Origin: REEB95 sp035648735
GTDB taxonomy: Bacteria; Pseudomonadota; Alphaproteobacteria; ATCC43930; CGMCC-115725
NCBI GenBank assembly: GCA_035648735.1
Contig: DASRKX010000011.1
Span: forward strand, 1-36,109
DNA: 36,109 bases
Reading direction: 5' to 3'
The notes under the pieces are model-generated. The model was not told the DNA's origin. It was given only the letters and a program-made list of their open reading frames with translations, and ran no database searches. The position numbers were made by a program, and so were the translations under genes. Below are positions 8,065 to 14,531 of the stretch, piece by piece (positions within the stretch are counted from its first letter, which is position 1; each line of letters starts with the position of its first letter).

Positions 8065-8672
8065 CCGTCCTGGGGCTTCATCGTTACTGCGAACATCACC
8101 GTCGGCAGCATCTCGCGCAGCGCGCCACGCAGGCTGGCTTCGTCGGTGCCTTCCGCCACGAGCATGGCGCGGCGCGGGTTGCGTCGCAGGACGACGGCGG
8201 TGGCGCCCCCCGCCGGATTGCTGCCGATGGTGACGAAGACCTCGGCCGGGTCGACGCGCTTTAAGGCGCGGGCGATTTCCTTGCGGCCGGAATCGGTATC
8301 GAGATTGTGGGTCGGCAAATTCTCCTTCGTCTCGTCGGTCTCCGGCGGCAGCACGGAATCGACCGCCTCGACGCGGTCGTGGCGCGCCAGGCGCTGGAAG
8401 ATCGCGCGGTTCTCGCCGGTATCGATGCGGAATTGCAGCTCCCAGCTCTCGCCGCGCGACGCCATCTCGGAAATAAGCGCGAAGAGATCGTCGCAATCGG
8501 GGTCGTGGCTGCAGGTGATGAAGGCGAGCTTGCCTTCATGCTCGATGACGCGGTCGTCGTTCTCGGCAAAGCCCAATTGGTCGAGCGCGTTGTTGAGCGC
8601 GCGCTCGGCCGCGACCAGAAGCGTGCTGACATGAAGGCGGGTGGGGTCGCGCGGGCTATCGGCTGCGTCCAT
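8061..8672 (-). CDS. Hypothetical protein, soluble
   Basis: A 203-residue soluble acidic protein that I do not recognise. It has no signal peptide and no membrane segment. Visible elements are a helical N-terminus (AAERALNNALDQLGFAEND), a short FITCSHDPDCDDLF segment, and a C-terminal half with GSNPAGGATAVVLRRNPRRA that could be a small alpha/beta domain. A GTG at 8675 directly precedes the ATG at 8672; I use the ATG. Its stop overlaps the acyltransferase start as ATGA, so expression is coupled to that gene. Codon use and GC match the neighbours, so the frame is very likely real although the function is unknown. Confidence 0.75.
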   Translation of the reverse strand: MDAADSPRDPTRLHVSTLLVAAERALNNALDQLGFAENDDRVIEHEGKLAFITCSHDPDCDDLFALISEMASRGESWELQFRIDTGENRAIFQRLARHDRVEAVDSVLPPETDETKENLPTHNLDTDSGRKEIARALKRVDPAEVFVTIGSNPAGGATAVVLRRNPRRAMLVAEGTDEASLRGALREMLPTVMFAVTMKPQDG

Positions 8673-8722
8673 CACACTGACTTAGCCCCGGCGCGCCGTC
8701 GCGGCAAGCGCGGCAGGGCGGA

Positions 8723-9187
8723 TTATGGCGCCAAGGCCAGCGACGCCATTTCGGCGCGCGCCGCCGGCTCGGGGACGATCGCGACGACATAGGTATCCCG
8801 CCTGCAGGCGCCCATGCCGGTGCAGGAGGAGAGGCTGGCGAGGGATTCGATACGGAAATACCAGCTTTGGCCGGCCTGGGCGACGATGTCCTTGAACTGG
8901 TTCGGATAGCCGCCGACGGTCCGGACCGAGACGAAATAAGGGCCGGGCGGCACGTCGCGATAGATGACGGCGCCGTTGCGCGAATAGCCGATATCGCGGT
9001 TGTTCAAATAGACGTCGGTGCCCGTCGTGATTTCATAGGGCTCGAGCAGGCGATAGAAATAAAGCCGTGCCGTGTCCGGCGCGGGCGGGGGCAAATTGGC
9101 CTCGACCGCGCCGAAACGCGCCGGATCGGCCATCGGCACGCAACTGGCCAGCAGCAAGCCGGCGATGAGGAGAAGGCGGCGCGGCAA
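8723..9187 (-). CDS. Putative lipoprotein, DUF2846-like
   Basis: A 154-residue predicted lipoprotein. The start MPRRLLLIAGLLLASC has a short basic n-region, a hydrophobic core and a lipobox LASC with Cys16 as the lipidation site. The body contains RLYFYRLLEPYE, VYLNNRDIGYSRNGAV and DVPPGPYFVSVRT, a beta-rich pattern resembling DUF2846 proteins (function unknown). The start is a TTG immediately after the TGA of ctpA and in the same reading frame, with no strong Shine-Dalgarno beyond a GGCGG in the ctpA 3' end. Later in-frame starts would lose the lipobox. Translation probably depends on re-initiation after ctpA, and limited readthrough would give a fusion. Confidence 0.75.
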   Translation of the reverse strand: MPRRLLLIAGLLLASCVPMADPARFGAVEANLPPPAPDTARLYFYRLLEPYEITTGTDVYLNNRDIGYSRNGAVIYRDVPPGPYFVSVRTVGGYPNQFKDIVAQAGQSWYFRIESLASLSSCTGMGACRRDTYVVAIVPEPAARAEMASLALAP

Positions 9188-10528
9188 TCAGCGGCCGCCG
9201 GCCGCGGCGGTGCGGTTATGGCCGGCTTCCGCCATCAGGCGGTCGAGCGCCACCTTGAGCTGATAATCCTTCGGCGTGCCGATCAGCATCGGGTCGATGT
9301 TGGCCTCCGGCCCCGTGTCGGTCGCGCCGAGCTTGCCCGGATTCCGGATGGCGCCGCTCAGATCGGCCTCGTGGACGACGTCGAGCTGCGTGCCGCGTTG
9401 TTCCTTGGGTGGCAGGACCAGCACGTCGGGAACGATGCCTTCGCCCTGGATGGAATGGCCGGACGGCGTGTAGTAGAGCGCGGTGGTGAGCCGGACGGCG
9501 CCCTTGCCGTCCATCGGAATGATCGTCTGGACCGATCCCTTGCCGAAGCTGCGCGTGCCGAGAATCTCGGCGCGGTGCCGCTCCTTGAGCGCGCCGGCGA
9601 CGATCTCAGAGGCCGACGCCGAGGCGCCGTTGATCAGCACCACCACCGGGACGCCGCGCGCGCGGTCGCCCTCGGCGCTCGCGTTGAAGACATGATTGTC
9701 GTCGGGATCGCGGCCGCGCGTCGAGACGACGACGCCGCCGTCGAGAAAATCGCCCGCGACCAGCACCGCCTGGTCGAGTAGGCCGCCCGGATCGTTCCGC
9801 AGATCGAGCACCACGCCGTTCAAGCGCCCGCCGGCCTTCTTGGTCAGATCGCCCAGCGCGCGGACCAGATCCTGATTGGTCCGTTCGGCGAAGAGCGACA
9901 GCCGGATATAGCCGATCTTGTCGGGTTCGAGATGCGAGGTTACCGAGGCGACGTGGATCACGGCGCGGGTGAGGGTGACGTTGAACGCCCGTTCGCCGAC
10001 GCGTCCGATGGTGATGTTGACGGCGCTGCCGACCGGCCCGCGCAGGCGATCGACCACTTCCTTGAGGCTCATCCCGTCGGTCAGCTTGCCGTCGATCTTC
10101 AGGATGATGTCGCCCGGCTTGAGTCCGGCGCGCGCCGCCGGCGTGTTGTCGATCGGGGAGATCACCTTGGGAAGGCTGTCCTCGCGCGAGATCTCGGCGC
10201 CGATGCCGGCGAATTCGCCTTCGGCCTCGTCGAGCAGCTCCTGGTATTCGCTCTCGGTCAGAAAGTCGGAATGGGGGTCGAGGCTGGTCAGCATGCCCTT
10301 GAGCGAATAGGCGATGAGCTTGCTGTCATCGACCGGCTCGACATAGCTGGCGCGAACCCGGCCGAGCACGCGATTATAGAGCGCCATGTCGGCGTCGCTC
10401 GCCGTGTTGACGACAGGGGCTGAACCCTGATGGGCGGTCGGCGCGGCGCCGCAGCCGGTGAGGGTCAGGAGGACGATGGCGGCAAGCAGGGGGGCGAAGA
10501 TGCGGTGTCGGAATGCAAATGCGATCAT
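9188..10528 (-). CDS. ctpA: S41 family C-terminal processing protease (lipoprotein)
   Basis: A 446-residue carboxy-terminal processing peptidase. The N-terminus ends its hydrophobic core with LTGC (Cys26), so the enzyme is predicted to be a lipoprotein facing the periplasm. A PDZ domain spans roughly residues 105-190 (DNTPAARAGLKPGDIIL at its ligand groove). The S41 core follows, with LDLRNDPGGLLDQA, the serine region NGASASASEIVAGAL (probable nucleophile Ser305) and the lysine in RSFGKGSVQT (Lys330), the usual Ser/Lys dyad spacing. I chose the ATG at 10528 because it gives a proper signal peptide; the upstream extension has none. Homologues trim cell-wall hydrolases, lipoproteins or SsrA-tagged exported proteins. 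It follows the 2TM gene by 10 bp. Confidence 0.93.
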   Translation of the reverse strand: MIAFAFRHRIFAPLLAAIVLLTLTGCGAAPTAHQGSAPVVNTASDADMALYNRVLGRVRASYVEPVDDSKLIAYSLKGMLTSLDPHSDFLTESEYQELLDEAEGEFAGIGAEISREDSLPKVISPIDNTPAARAGLKPGDIILKIDGKLTDGMSLKEVVDRLRGPVGSAVNITIGRVGERAFNVTLTRAVIHVASVTSHLEPDKIGYIRLSLFAERTNQDLVRALGDLTKKAGGRLNGVVLDLRNDPGGLLDQAVLVAGDFLDGGVVVSTRGRDPDDNHVFNASAEGDRARGVPVVVLINGASASASEIVAGALKERHRAEILGTRSFGKGSVQTIIPMDGKGAVRLTTALYYTPSGHSIQGEGIVPDVLVLPPKEQRGTQLDVVHEADLSGAIRNPGKLGATDTGPEANIDPMLIGTPKDYQLKVALDRLMAEAGHNRTAAAGGR

Positions 10529-10538
10529 GATCTCAACA

Positions 10539-10883
10539 TCAGTGGCGGCGGCGTTTCTCCACGAGCTCCCGCACCTTGCGCTGCTCCCAATCGTGGGTCG
10601 TCCAGGGGAGCATTTCATAGGCGTGGAGCGCATGGAGGCAGAGCAGCAATCCCCAGCCGACCAGCGGCGCGTAGAACCAGGCCGGGCCGGGGGTGGTGGC
10701 GTCGATCATGAAGAGGACGAAGTTGATGATCACATAGATCGTCAGATGCGTATAAAAGAGGCGCAGCGCGCGGACGCGCCGCCAGGCCCATTGCTCGGCC
10801 TCGGCGATCTGCGCCGCTTCGCGCACGCCGCTGCCGGGATGCAGTTCGACCGGCTCGCTGTCCCGGCCTCGCATCATCGCCAT
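10539..10883 (-). CDS. 2TM domain-containing membrane protein
   Basis: A 114-residue protein with two membrane segments: LTIYVIINFVLFMIDATT (about 47-65) and WFYAPLVGWGLLLCLHALHA (about 69-88). The pattern RRVRALRLFYTHLTIYVIIN and the tail WEQRKVRELVEKRRRH with basic cytoplasmic ends match the bacterial 2TM domain, also found at the N-terminus of some LytTR-type regulators. Function is unknown. It is the first gene of the minus-strand run and lies just downstream of the tRNA-Pro terminator, so the operon promoter should lie within 10884-10934. Three Met codons occur in the first four residues and the exact start is uncertain. Confidence 0.82.
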   Translation of the reverse strand: MAMMRGRDSEPVELHPGSGVREAAQIAEAEQWAWRRVRALRLFYTHLTIYVIINFVLFMIDATTPGPAWFYAPLVGWGLLLCLHALHAYEMLPWTTHDWEQRKVRELVEKRRRH

Positions 10884-10934
10884 TCGGTCCCTTCAGGCGG
10901 CGATCCCCCCGGATGCCGCGCGCTCTCGATAGCA

Positions 10935-10965
10935 GAAACGGCCGCTCGGTGAAAGCGGCCGTTTC
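10935..10965 (-). terminator. Strong hairpin terminator after tRNA-Pro
   Basis: A perfect 12-bp stem GAAACGGCCGCT / AGCGGCCGTTTC (10935-10946 with 10954-10965) encloses a 7-base loop. It lies 37 bases beyond the 3' CCA of tRNA-Pro on the minus strand and ends in GTTTCTGCT, giving a short U-rich end. It separates the ispB/tRNA unit from the 2TM-ctpA operon. The stem is symmetrical and could also act on plus-strand transcripts, but no plus-strand gene leads into it. Confidence 0.75.
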
Positions 10966-11002
10966 ATAGCCTTGCCAGGCGTTAACCTGGCTCGCTGTCG
11001 AT

Positions 11003-11079
11003 TGGTCGGAGTGAGAGGATTCGAACCTCCGGCCCCTAGCTCCCGAAGCTAGTGCTCTACCAGGCTGAGCTACACTCCG
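11003..11079 (-). tRNA. tRNA-Pro (anticodon CGG)
   Basis: A 77-base tRNA read on the minus strand. The acceptor stem CGGAGTG pairs with CACTCCG, followed by a discriminator A and an encoded CCA. The D-arm is GCTC...GAGC, the anticodon stem CTAGC/GCTAG holds the loop TTCGGGA with anticodon CGG, and the T-arm is GGAGG TTCGAAT CCTCT. It should read the proline codon CCG, which is very frequent in this GC-rich window. The ispB stop lies 21 bases upstream on the same strand; TATACC just before the tRNA (11088-11093) could be its own -10 element. A strong terminator follows. Confidence 0.97.
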
Positions 11080-11100
11080 GCGCGGCGGGGTATAGCAGCC

Positions 11101-12126
11101 TCAATACCCCCGTTCCAGGCAGAAATCGATGACCTCGTCGAGCGCGCGGCGCTCCGGGCCGTCGTGGAAGATTCCGAGCGCGCCCTTGGCGGTCTCGGCG
11201 TAGAAGCGCGCCCGCTCCAAGGTGGCGGTCAGCGTGCCGTGACGCTGCATCAGCGCGATCGCCTGCTCGAGGTCGCCGTCGCGCTGATCCTCGTCCTCGA
11301 GGGTGCGGCGCCAGAATTGCCGCTCGTCCGAATCGGCCGCCCGCAGCGCCAGCACGACCGGCAGCGTGATCTTGCCGTCGCGGAAATCGTCGCCCACCGC
11401 CTTGCCGAGCTCGGCCTGGCGCGCCGAATAATCGAGCATGTCGTCGACGAGCTGGAAGGCGATACCGAGGTTGCGGCCGTAGAAATCGAGCGCCTTCTCC
11501 TCGCTTTCCTTGCGCTCGCCGAGCACCGCGCCGATGCGCGATGCCGCCGCGAAGAGCGCCGCCGTCTTGGCATTGATGACCTCGAGGTATTGCGCCTCGG
11601 TCGTGGCGATGTCGTTCGAGGTGACGAGCTGCATCACCTCGCCCTCGGCGATGGTCGCCGCGGCGCGCGACAGGATGTCGAGCACCTTGATCGAGCCATC
11701 CTCGACCATGAGCTGGAAGGCGCGGCTGAAGAGGAAATCGCCGACCAGCACCGACGGCTTGTTGCCCCAGACGGCGTTCGCGGTGGCGAGGCCGCGGCGC
11801 AGATTGCTGGTGTCGACGACGTCGTCATGCAGCAGCGTCGCGGTATGGATGAATTCGACGGCGGCGGCCAGCGCGAGATGGCGCTCGCCGCGGTAGCCGC
11901 AGAGCCGGGCGGTGGCCAGCGTCAGCATCGGCCGCAGCCGCTTGCCGCCGGCGGCGATGATGTGGCCGGCGAGCTGCGGGATGAGCGCCACCGGGCTCTG
12001 CATGCGCGCGAGGACCAGCTCGTTGACGCGCGCCAGATCGGCGGCGACGAGCCCGCTCAGCGCGTCGAGCGACGGCTGCCGGTCTCTCTTTTCCGCGCTT
12101 GCTCGAACCGCCACCCGGGCTCCCAT
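11101..12126 (-). CDS. ispB: Polyprenyl diphosphate synthase (octa/nona/decaprenyl)
   Basis: A 341-residue trans-long-chain polyprenyl synthase that extends farnesyl diphosphate with isopentenyl units to make the ubiquinone side chain. Both aspartate-rich motifs are present: the first in LLHDDVVDTS (D101, D102, D105) and the second in QLVDDMLDY (D228, D229, D232). The GGKRLRP segment (60-66) binds diphosphate. The length and the N-terminal helix LVAADLARVNELVLARM fit the IspB class rather than short-chain IspA enzymes; chain length cannot be fixed from sequence. It is divergent from the DUF2007/methyltransferase pair and is followed closely by tRNA-Pro. Confidence 0.95.
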   Translation of the reverse strand: MGARVAVRASAEKRDRQPSLDALSGLVAADLARVNELVLARMQSPVALIPQLAGHIIAAGGKRLRPMLTLATARLCGYRGERHLALAAAVEFIHTATLLHDDVVDTSNLRRGLATANAVWGNKPSVLVGDFLFSRAFQLMVEDGSIKVLDILSRAAATIAEGEVMQLVTSNDIATTEAQYLEVINAKTAALFAAASRIGAVLGERKESEEKALDFYGRNLGIAFQLVDDMLDYSARQAELGKAVGDDFRDGKITLPVVLALRAADSDERQFWRRTLEDEDQRDGDLEQAIALMQRHGTLTATLERARFYAETAKGALGIFHDGPERRALDEVIDFCLERGY

Positions 12127-12231
12127 CGCGGCGTTGCGGCGCCGCTTGCTTGACGCAGACTAGAACCGGGGCGAGCATAGAGGGGTTCCGTGGAGGGTCA
12201 AGGCCAACGCGGCGCAACCGGGGCGGGGCCG

Positions 12232-12441
12232 ATGAAGGAATTGATGCGCAGCAACGATCTCGTGCGGCTTTCCTGGCTTCAGGCGCTGCTGAAATCGGCC
12301 GCTATCGATTTCGTGATCGCCGACAATCATACCAGCATCATCGAGGGCTCGATCGGCGCCATCCCGCGACGCGTGCTGGTGGCGGAAGAGGATCTGCGCC
12401 GCGCCCAGGCACTGCTCGACGCGGCGGAGGCGGCGCGGTGA
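12232..12441 (+). CDS. DUF2007 domain-containing protein
   Basis: A 69-residue protein of the DUF2007 family (putative signal-transducing or PII-like small domain). The sequence runs MKELMRSNDLVRLSWLQALL, then DFVIADNHTSIIEGSIGA, then PRRVLVAEEDLRRAQALLDA, which covers the whole family pattern. The ATG at 12232 is preferred over the GTG at 12190 because known members begin with MKEL-type sequences. Its stop overlaps the GTG start of the methyltransferase (GTGA), so the two are translationally coupled. This pair beside ispB is a recurrent alphaproteobacterial arrangement. Confidence 0.88.
   Translation: MKELMRSNDLVRLSWLQALLKSAAIDFVIADNHTSIIEGSIGAIPRRVLVAEEDLRRAQALLDAAEAAR
12426..12430 (+). 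promoter_or_regulatory. Ribosome binding site fixing the methyltransferase start
   Basis: GGAGG lies inside the 3' end of the DUF2007 gene with a 7-base spacer to the GTG at 12438. It favours that GTG over the in-frame ATG at 12462, which has no comparable site. Confidence 0.6.
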
Positions 12442-13208
12442 TCGGCCGCACCCCGGCCGCCATGCCCGAACTCGCCTGGACCGAGGATGCGCTGCTCGAC
12501 GGCCGCGTCCGGCTGCGCCAGCCGGCCGAGGGCTATCGCGTCGCCATCGATCCGGTGCTGCTGGCGGCGGCGGTGCCAGCGACGGCGATCGAATCCGTGC
12601 TCGATATCGGCTGCGGCGTCGGCGCCGCCGCTTTGTGCCTGGCGCTGCGCGTGCCGAGCTGCCGCGTCACCGGCATCGAGGCGCAGCGCGACCTGGTCCG
12701 CCTCGCCTCGGCCAATGTCGACCTCAACCATTTGGGCGGGCGCGTCCGATTCATGGCCGGCGACATCCTCAACCCGCCACCGCGTCTCGAGCCCGGCAGC
12801 TTCGACCATGTCATGGCCAATCCGCCCTATCTCGAACCGTCGGACGGCACGGTCTCGCCGCATGCCGGCAAGAGCGCCGCCAATATCGAGGGCGAAGCTG
12901 ATCTCGCGCGCTGGGTCCGCTTCGCGCTGGCGATGACGCGGCCGCGCGGCGGCATCACCTTCATCCACCGCGCCGACCGGCTCGACCGATTGTTGGCGCA
13001 GCTCGCCGGCCGCGCCGGCGCCGTCACGATCTTTCCGTTCTGGCCGGGCACGGGAAAGCCAGCGAAGCGGATCATCGTACAGGCGCGCAAGGACGTGGCG
13101 ACGCCGGCGCGGCTGCTCGCCGGGCTGATGCTGCACGGCGCGGATGGGCGCTATACCGACGAGGCCGATGCCGTGCTGCGGCACGGCGCGCCGCTGTCGC
13201 TGGATTAG
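12438..13208 (+). CDS. SAM-dependent methyltransferase, tRNA1(Val) A37 N6-type (TrmN6/YfiC-like)
   Basis: A 256-residue class I SAM-dependent methyltransferase. The SAM loop is VLDIGCGVGAAAL, followed by the acidic ribose-binding strand VTGIEAQ and the catalytic MANPPYL motif, the NPPY type used for N6-methylation of adenine. The upstream segment RQPAEGYRVAIDPVLLAAAV matches the TrmN6/YfiC family, which methylates A37 of valine tRNA1. A strong ribosome site supports the GTG start; starting at the ATG at 12462 would give 248 residues. Transcribed with DUF2007. It could also be an N5-glutamine methyltransferase relative, but the N-terminal pattern favours the tRNA enzyme. Confidence 0.86.
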   Translation: MIGRTPAAMPELAWTEDALLDGRVRLRQPAEGYRVAIDPVLLAAAVPATAIESVLDIGCGVGAAALCLALRVPSCRVTGIEAQRDLVRLASANVDLNHLGGRVRFMAGDILNPPPRLEPGSFDHVMANPPYLEPSDGTVSPHAGKSAANIEGEADLARWVRFALAMTRPRGGITFIHRADRLDRLLAQLAGRAGAVTIFPFWPGTGKPAKRIIVQARKDVATPARLLAGLMLHGADGRYTDEADAVLRHGAPLSLD

Positions 13209-13221
13209 ATAATTTTATTCT

Positions 13222-13251
13222 CGTCATTCCCGCGCAAGCGGGAATCCAGGG
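13222..13251 (+). repeat. REP-like palindromic element, copy 1
   Basis: A 30-base unit beginning CGTCATTCCCGC and ending GGGAATCCAGGG. It forms a perfect 8-bp stem ATTCCCGC/GCGGGAAT around the loop GCAA. Elements of this type are scattered between genes in many alphaproteobacterial genomes. It lies 13 bp after the methyltransferase stop and is in opposite orientation to the copy at 13738-13768. It may act as a terminator-like structure. Confidence 0.7.
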
Positions 13252-13310
13252 CAAGCGCTACGCCGCAAGATCGCCATTTGTTGGTGGTATTATATTTCAC
13301 AAACCACGGT

Positions 13311-13685
13311 CTATTTGTGGGGCGGAACGCAGTTTTTGCTTTGCTCAATCGCCACTGAAAATGCGTGACGTCCGTAGTTCGCTTGGTCTATCTGCTCGTT
13401 GGTAATTTCGTCATTCATGGTTTGAAGGCCACCAAAAGCAGCCGCGCGTAGTTGCATCTTTCGATATAGCGGCTGACTACAGATCAAGGCTGCGTCTGAC
13501 GCTATTCCATCCAAAACGACAGCACTTGCCCCGCGTTCGCGGATCATTTGGCAAACCGTTTTGTATAAGCAATCTTCTCGCGCCGTAAAATCATCGAGGC
13601 TAATAGAGGGCGGTGGTAGTCTGCTAGGGGCTGACGGTGCGCAGGCTGTCAACGCGACACAAAGCAGCCAGCCCACGCGTCTCAT
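13311..13685 (-). CDS. Putative lipoprotein of unknown function
   Basis: A 124-residue predicted lipoprotein. The N-terminus MRRVGWLLCVALTACAPSAP has a basic start, a hydrophobic core and a lipobox LTAC with Cys15. The mature part holds four further cysteines (EDCLYKTVCQ, ICSQ and KNCVPPHK) that could form disulfides. I do not recognise a family. The ATG at 13685 gives the best signal peptide; an in-frame ATG at 13730 would add 15 basic residues. The base composition looks clearly less GC-rich than its neighbours, with codons such as TTT, AAA and ATA that are rare elsewhere in the window. The gene is bracketed by inverted REP-like palindromes. These features suggest recent acquisition, which is an inference. 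Confidence 0.65.
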   Translation of the reverse strand: MRRVGWLLCVALTACAPSAPSRLPPPSISLDDFTAREDCLYKTVCQMIRERGASAVVLDGIASDAALICSQPLYRKMQLRAAAFGGLQTMNDEITNEQIDQANYGRHAFSVAIEQSKNCVPPHK

Positions 13686-13737
13686 TTGTGAGACTCGTGC
13701 TCGTCTTTTAGCTTTTGCACCATCGTGCATTTGTTAG

Positions 13738-13768
13738 CCCTGGGTCCCCGCTTTCGCGGGGATGACGA
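13738..13768 (-). repeat. REP-like palindromic element, copy 2 (inverted)
   Basis: A 31-base unit reading TCGTCATCCCCGC... on the minus strand and ending ACCCAGGG, with a perfect 7-bp stem TCCCCGC/GCGGGGA and GAAA loop. It is the inverted counterpart of the element at 13222-13251, with a few substitutions that keep pairing. The two enclose the lipoprotein gene. Confidence 0.7.
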
Positions 13769-13777
13769 AAAGGATTT

Positions 13778-13800
13778 TCAGTCGGCGTCGATCGCCATCT
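13778..13800 (-). repeat. Possible partial copy of the 3' end of the VOC gene
   Basis: Read on the minus strand this stretch encodes ...AIDAD followed by TGA, the same ending as the VOC protein whose stop is at 14034. The nucleotides match the end of that gene at 20 of 23 positions. The codons further upstream (RAASRRSEM before AIDAD) also resemble the RAAASPPRGKI of the VOC protein, though weakly. It may be a remnant of a duplicated gene end. The stretch is short, so chance similarity remains possible. Confidence 0.35.
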
Positions 13801-13850
13801 CGCTTCGTCGAGATGCGGCACGTCGATACCGGCTCGCCATGATGACGGTC

Positions 13851-13994
13851 TTAGCCATTCCAGCCGGCACCCGCGCCATATGCGATCAGCGCTACAAGCC
13901 CGATGAACATGACCACCAGGATTACCGTCATGCCGCGTTCCTGCGATTCCATCTCTTCGTGATCGCGCCGTAGCTCTTCATCGGACGCGCGCAT
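13851..13994 (-). CDS. Small single-pass membrane protein (47 aa)
   Basis: A 47-residue open frame with an ATG start and a good ribosome site (GGGAG six bases upstream). The N-terminal half is highly charged (MRASDEELRRDHEEMESQER), followed by one membrane segment of about 20 residues (MTVILVVMFIGLVALIAYGA) and a short tail GAGWNG. A charged helix plus one membrane span is typical of small regulatory or scaffold membrane proteins, but I do not recognise a family. It lies 39 bp downstream of the VOC gene on the same strand and may be co-transcribed with it. Confidence 0.6.
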   Translation of the reverse strand: MRASDEELRRDHEEMESQERGMTVILVVMFIGLVALIAYGAGAGWNG

Positions 13995-14033
13995 TTTCTG
14001 CTCCCACGCTGTTGAGTTTTTTGCCGCGCTGGA

Positions 14034-14504
14034 TTAGTCCGCGTCGATCGCGATCTTGCCGCGCGGCGGCGATGCTGCCGCCCGATCCTTGATCGGCTCG
14101 GTGCCGGCCCAGGGATGCTCCGAGACGTCGAAGACGACGCCGTCCGGCCCGCGGATCTTGCTCTCGAAAAACACGTCCTTAAGGCTTTCGGGCCGGCGCA
14201 TGAAGCAATCGGCGCCGAGCGTTTCCAGCTTCTTGATCCATTCCTCGAGATGATCCGCCACCTCGATGCCGAAATGATGGAGGCCGACATAATCGAGGCC
14301 GCGGCCGAGCTGGTCGACATTCTTGAATTTGAGGATGGCGAGGTTGAGCGTGCCGTCGCTCAGATAGACCCCGTGAGCGACCTGTTTGGGATCGTCGGTG
14401 TTCTTGGTGCGCGCGATCTCCTTGAAGCCGAAGGCCTCCTTATAGAAGGCGGCGGTTTTGTCGGGATCGTTGGTAGCGAGCGCGATATGGCGGATCTGCG
14501 GCAT
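14034..14504 (-). CDS. VOC family protein (glyoxalase/dioxygenase-like)
   Basis: A 156-residue single vicinal-oxygen-chelate protein. The paired beta-alpha-beta-beta-beta units are visible: RHIALATNDPDKTAAFYKEA at the start and YVGLHHFGIEVADHLEEWI in the second half. Candidate metal ligands are H6, H76 or H77 and the Glu in VVFDVSEHPW. Such proteins include lactoylglutathione lyases, fosfomycin-type resistance enzymes and dioxygenases; the exact reaction cannot be assigned. GGAGG lies four bases before the ATG. The last residues AIDAD recur in a short duplicate nearby. The alpha/beta hydrolase gene lies 27 bp upstream on the same strand. Confidence 0.85.
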   Translation of the reverse strand: MPQIRHIALATNDPDKTAAFYKEAFGFKEIARTKNTDDPKQVAHGVYLSDGTLNLAILKFKNVDQLGRGLDYVGLHHFGIEVADHLEEWIKKLETLGADCFMRRPESLKDVFFESKIRGPDGVVFDVSEHPWAGTEPIKDRAAASPPRGKIAIDAD

Positions 14505-14531
14505 GGGTCCTCCGGCGCGGCGAGGGACCGA

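Noticed and set aside
8065..8496. Upstream extension of the acyltransferase frame.
   Set aside because: It is shadow sequence of the overlapping 203-aa gene; the ATGA overlap at 8061-8064 gives a proper start.
13222..13768. Pair of repeats as a CRISPR or transposon end.
   Set aside because: There are only two copies, in opposite orientation, with no spacers and no transposase between them; they look like ordinary REP-type palindromes.
13725..13973. 82-codon plus-strand open frame beginning inside the REP-like element.
   Set aside because: It starts in the palindrome, has no ribosome site, and lies antisense to the better-supported 47-aa membrane gene.
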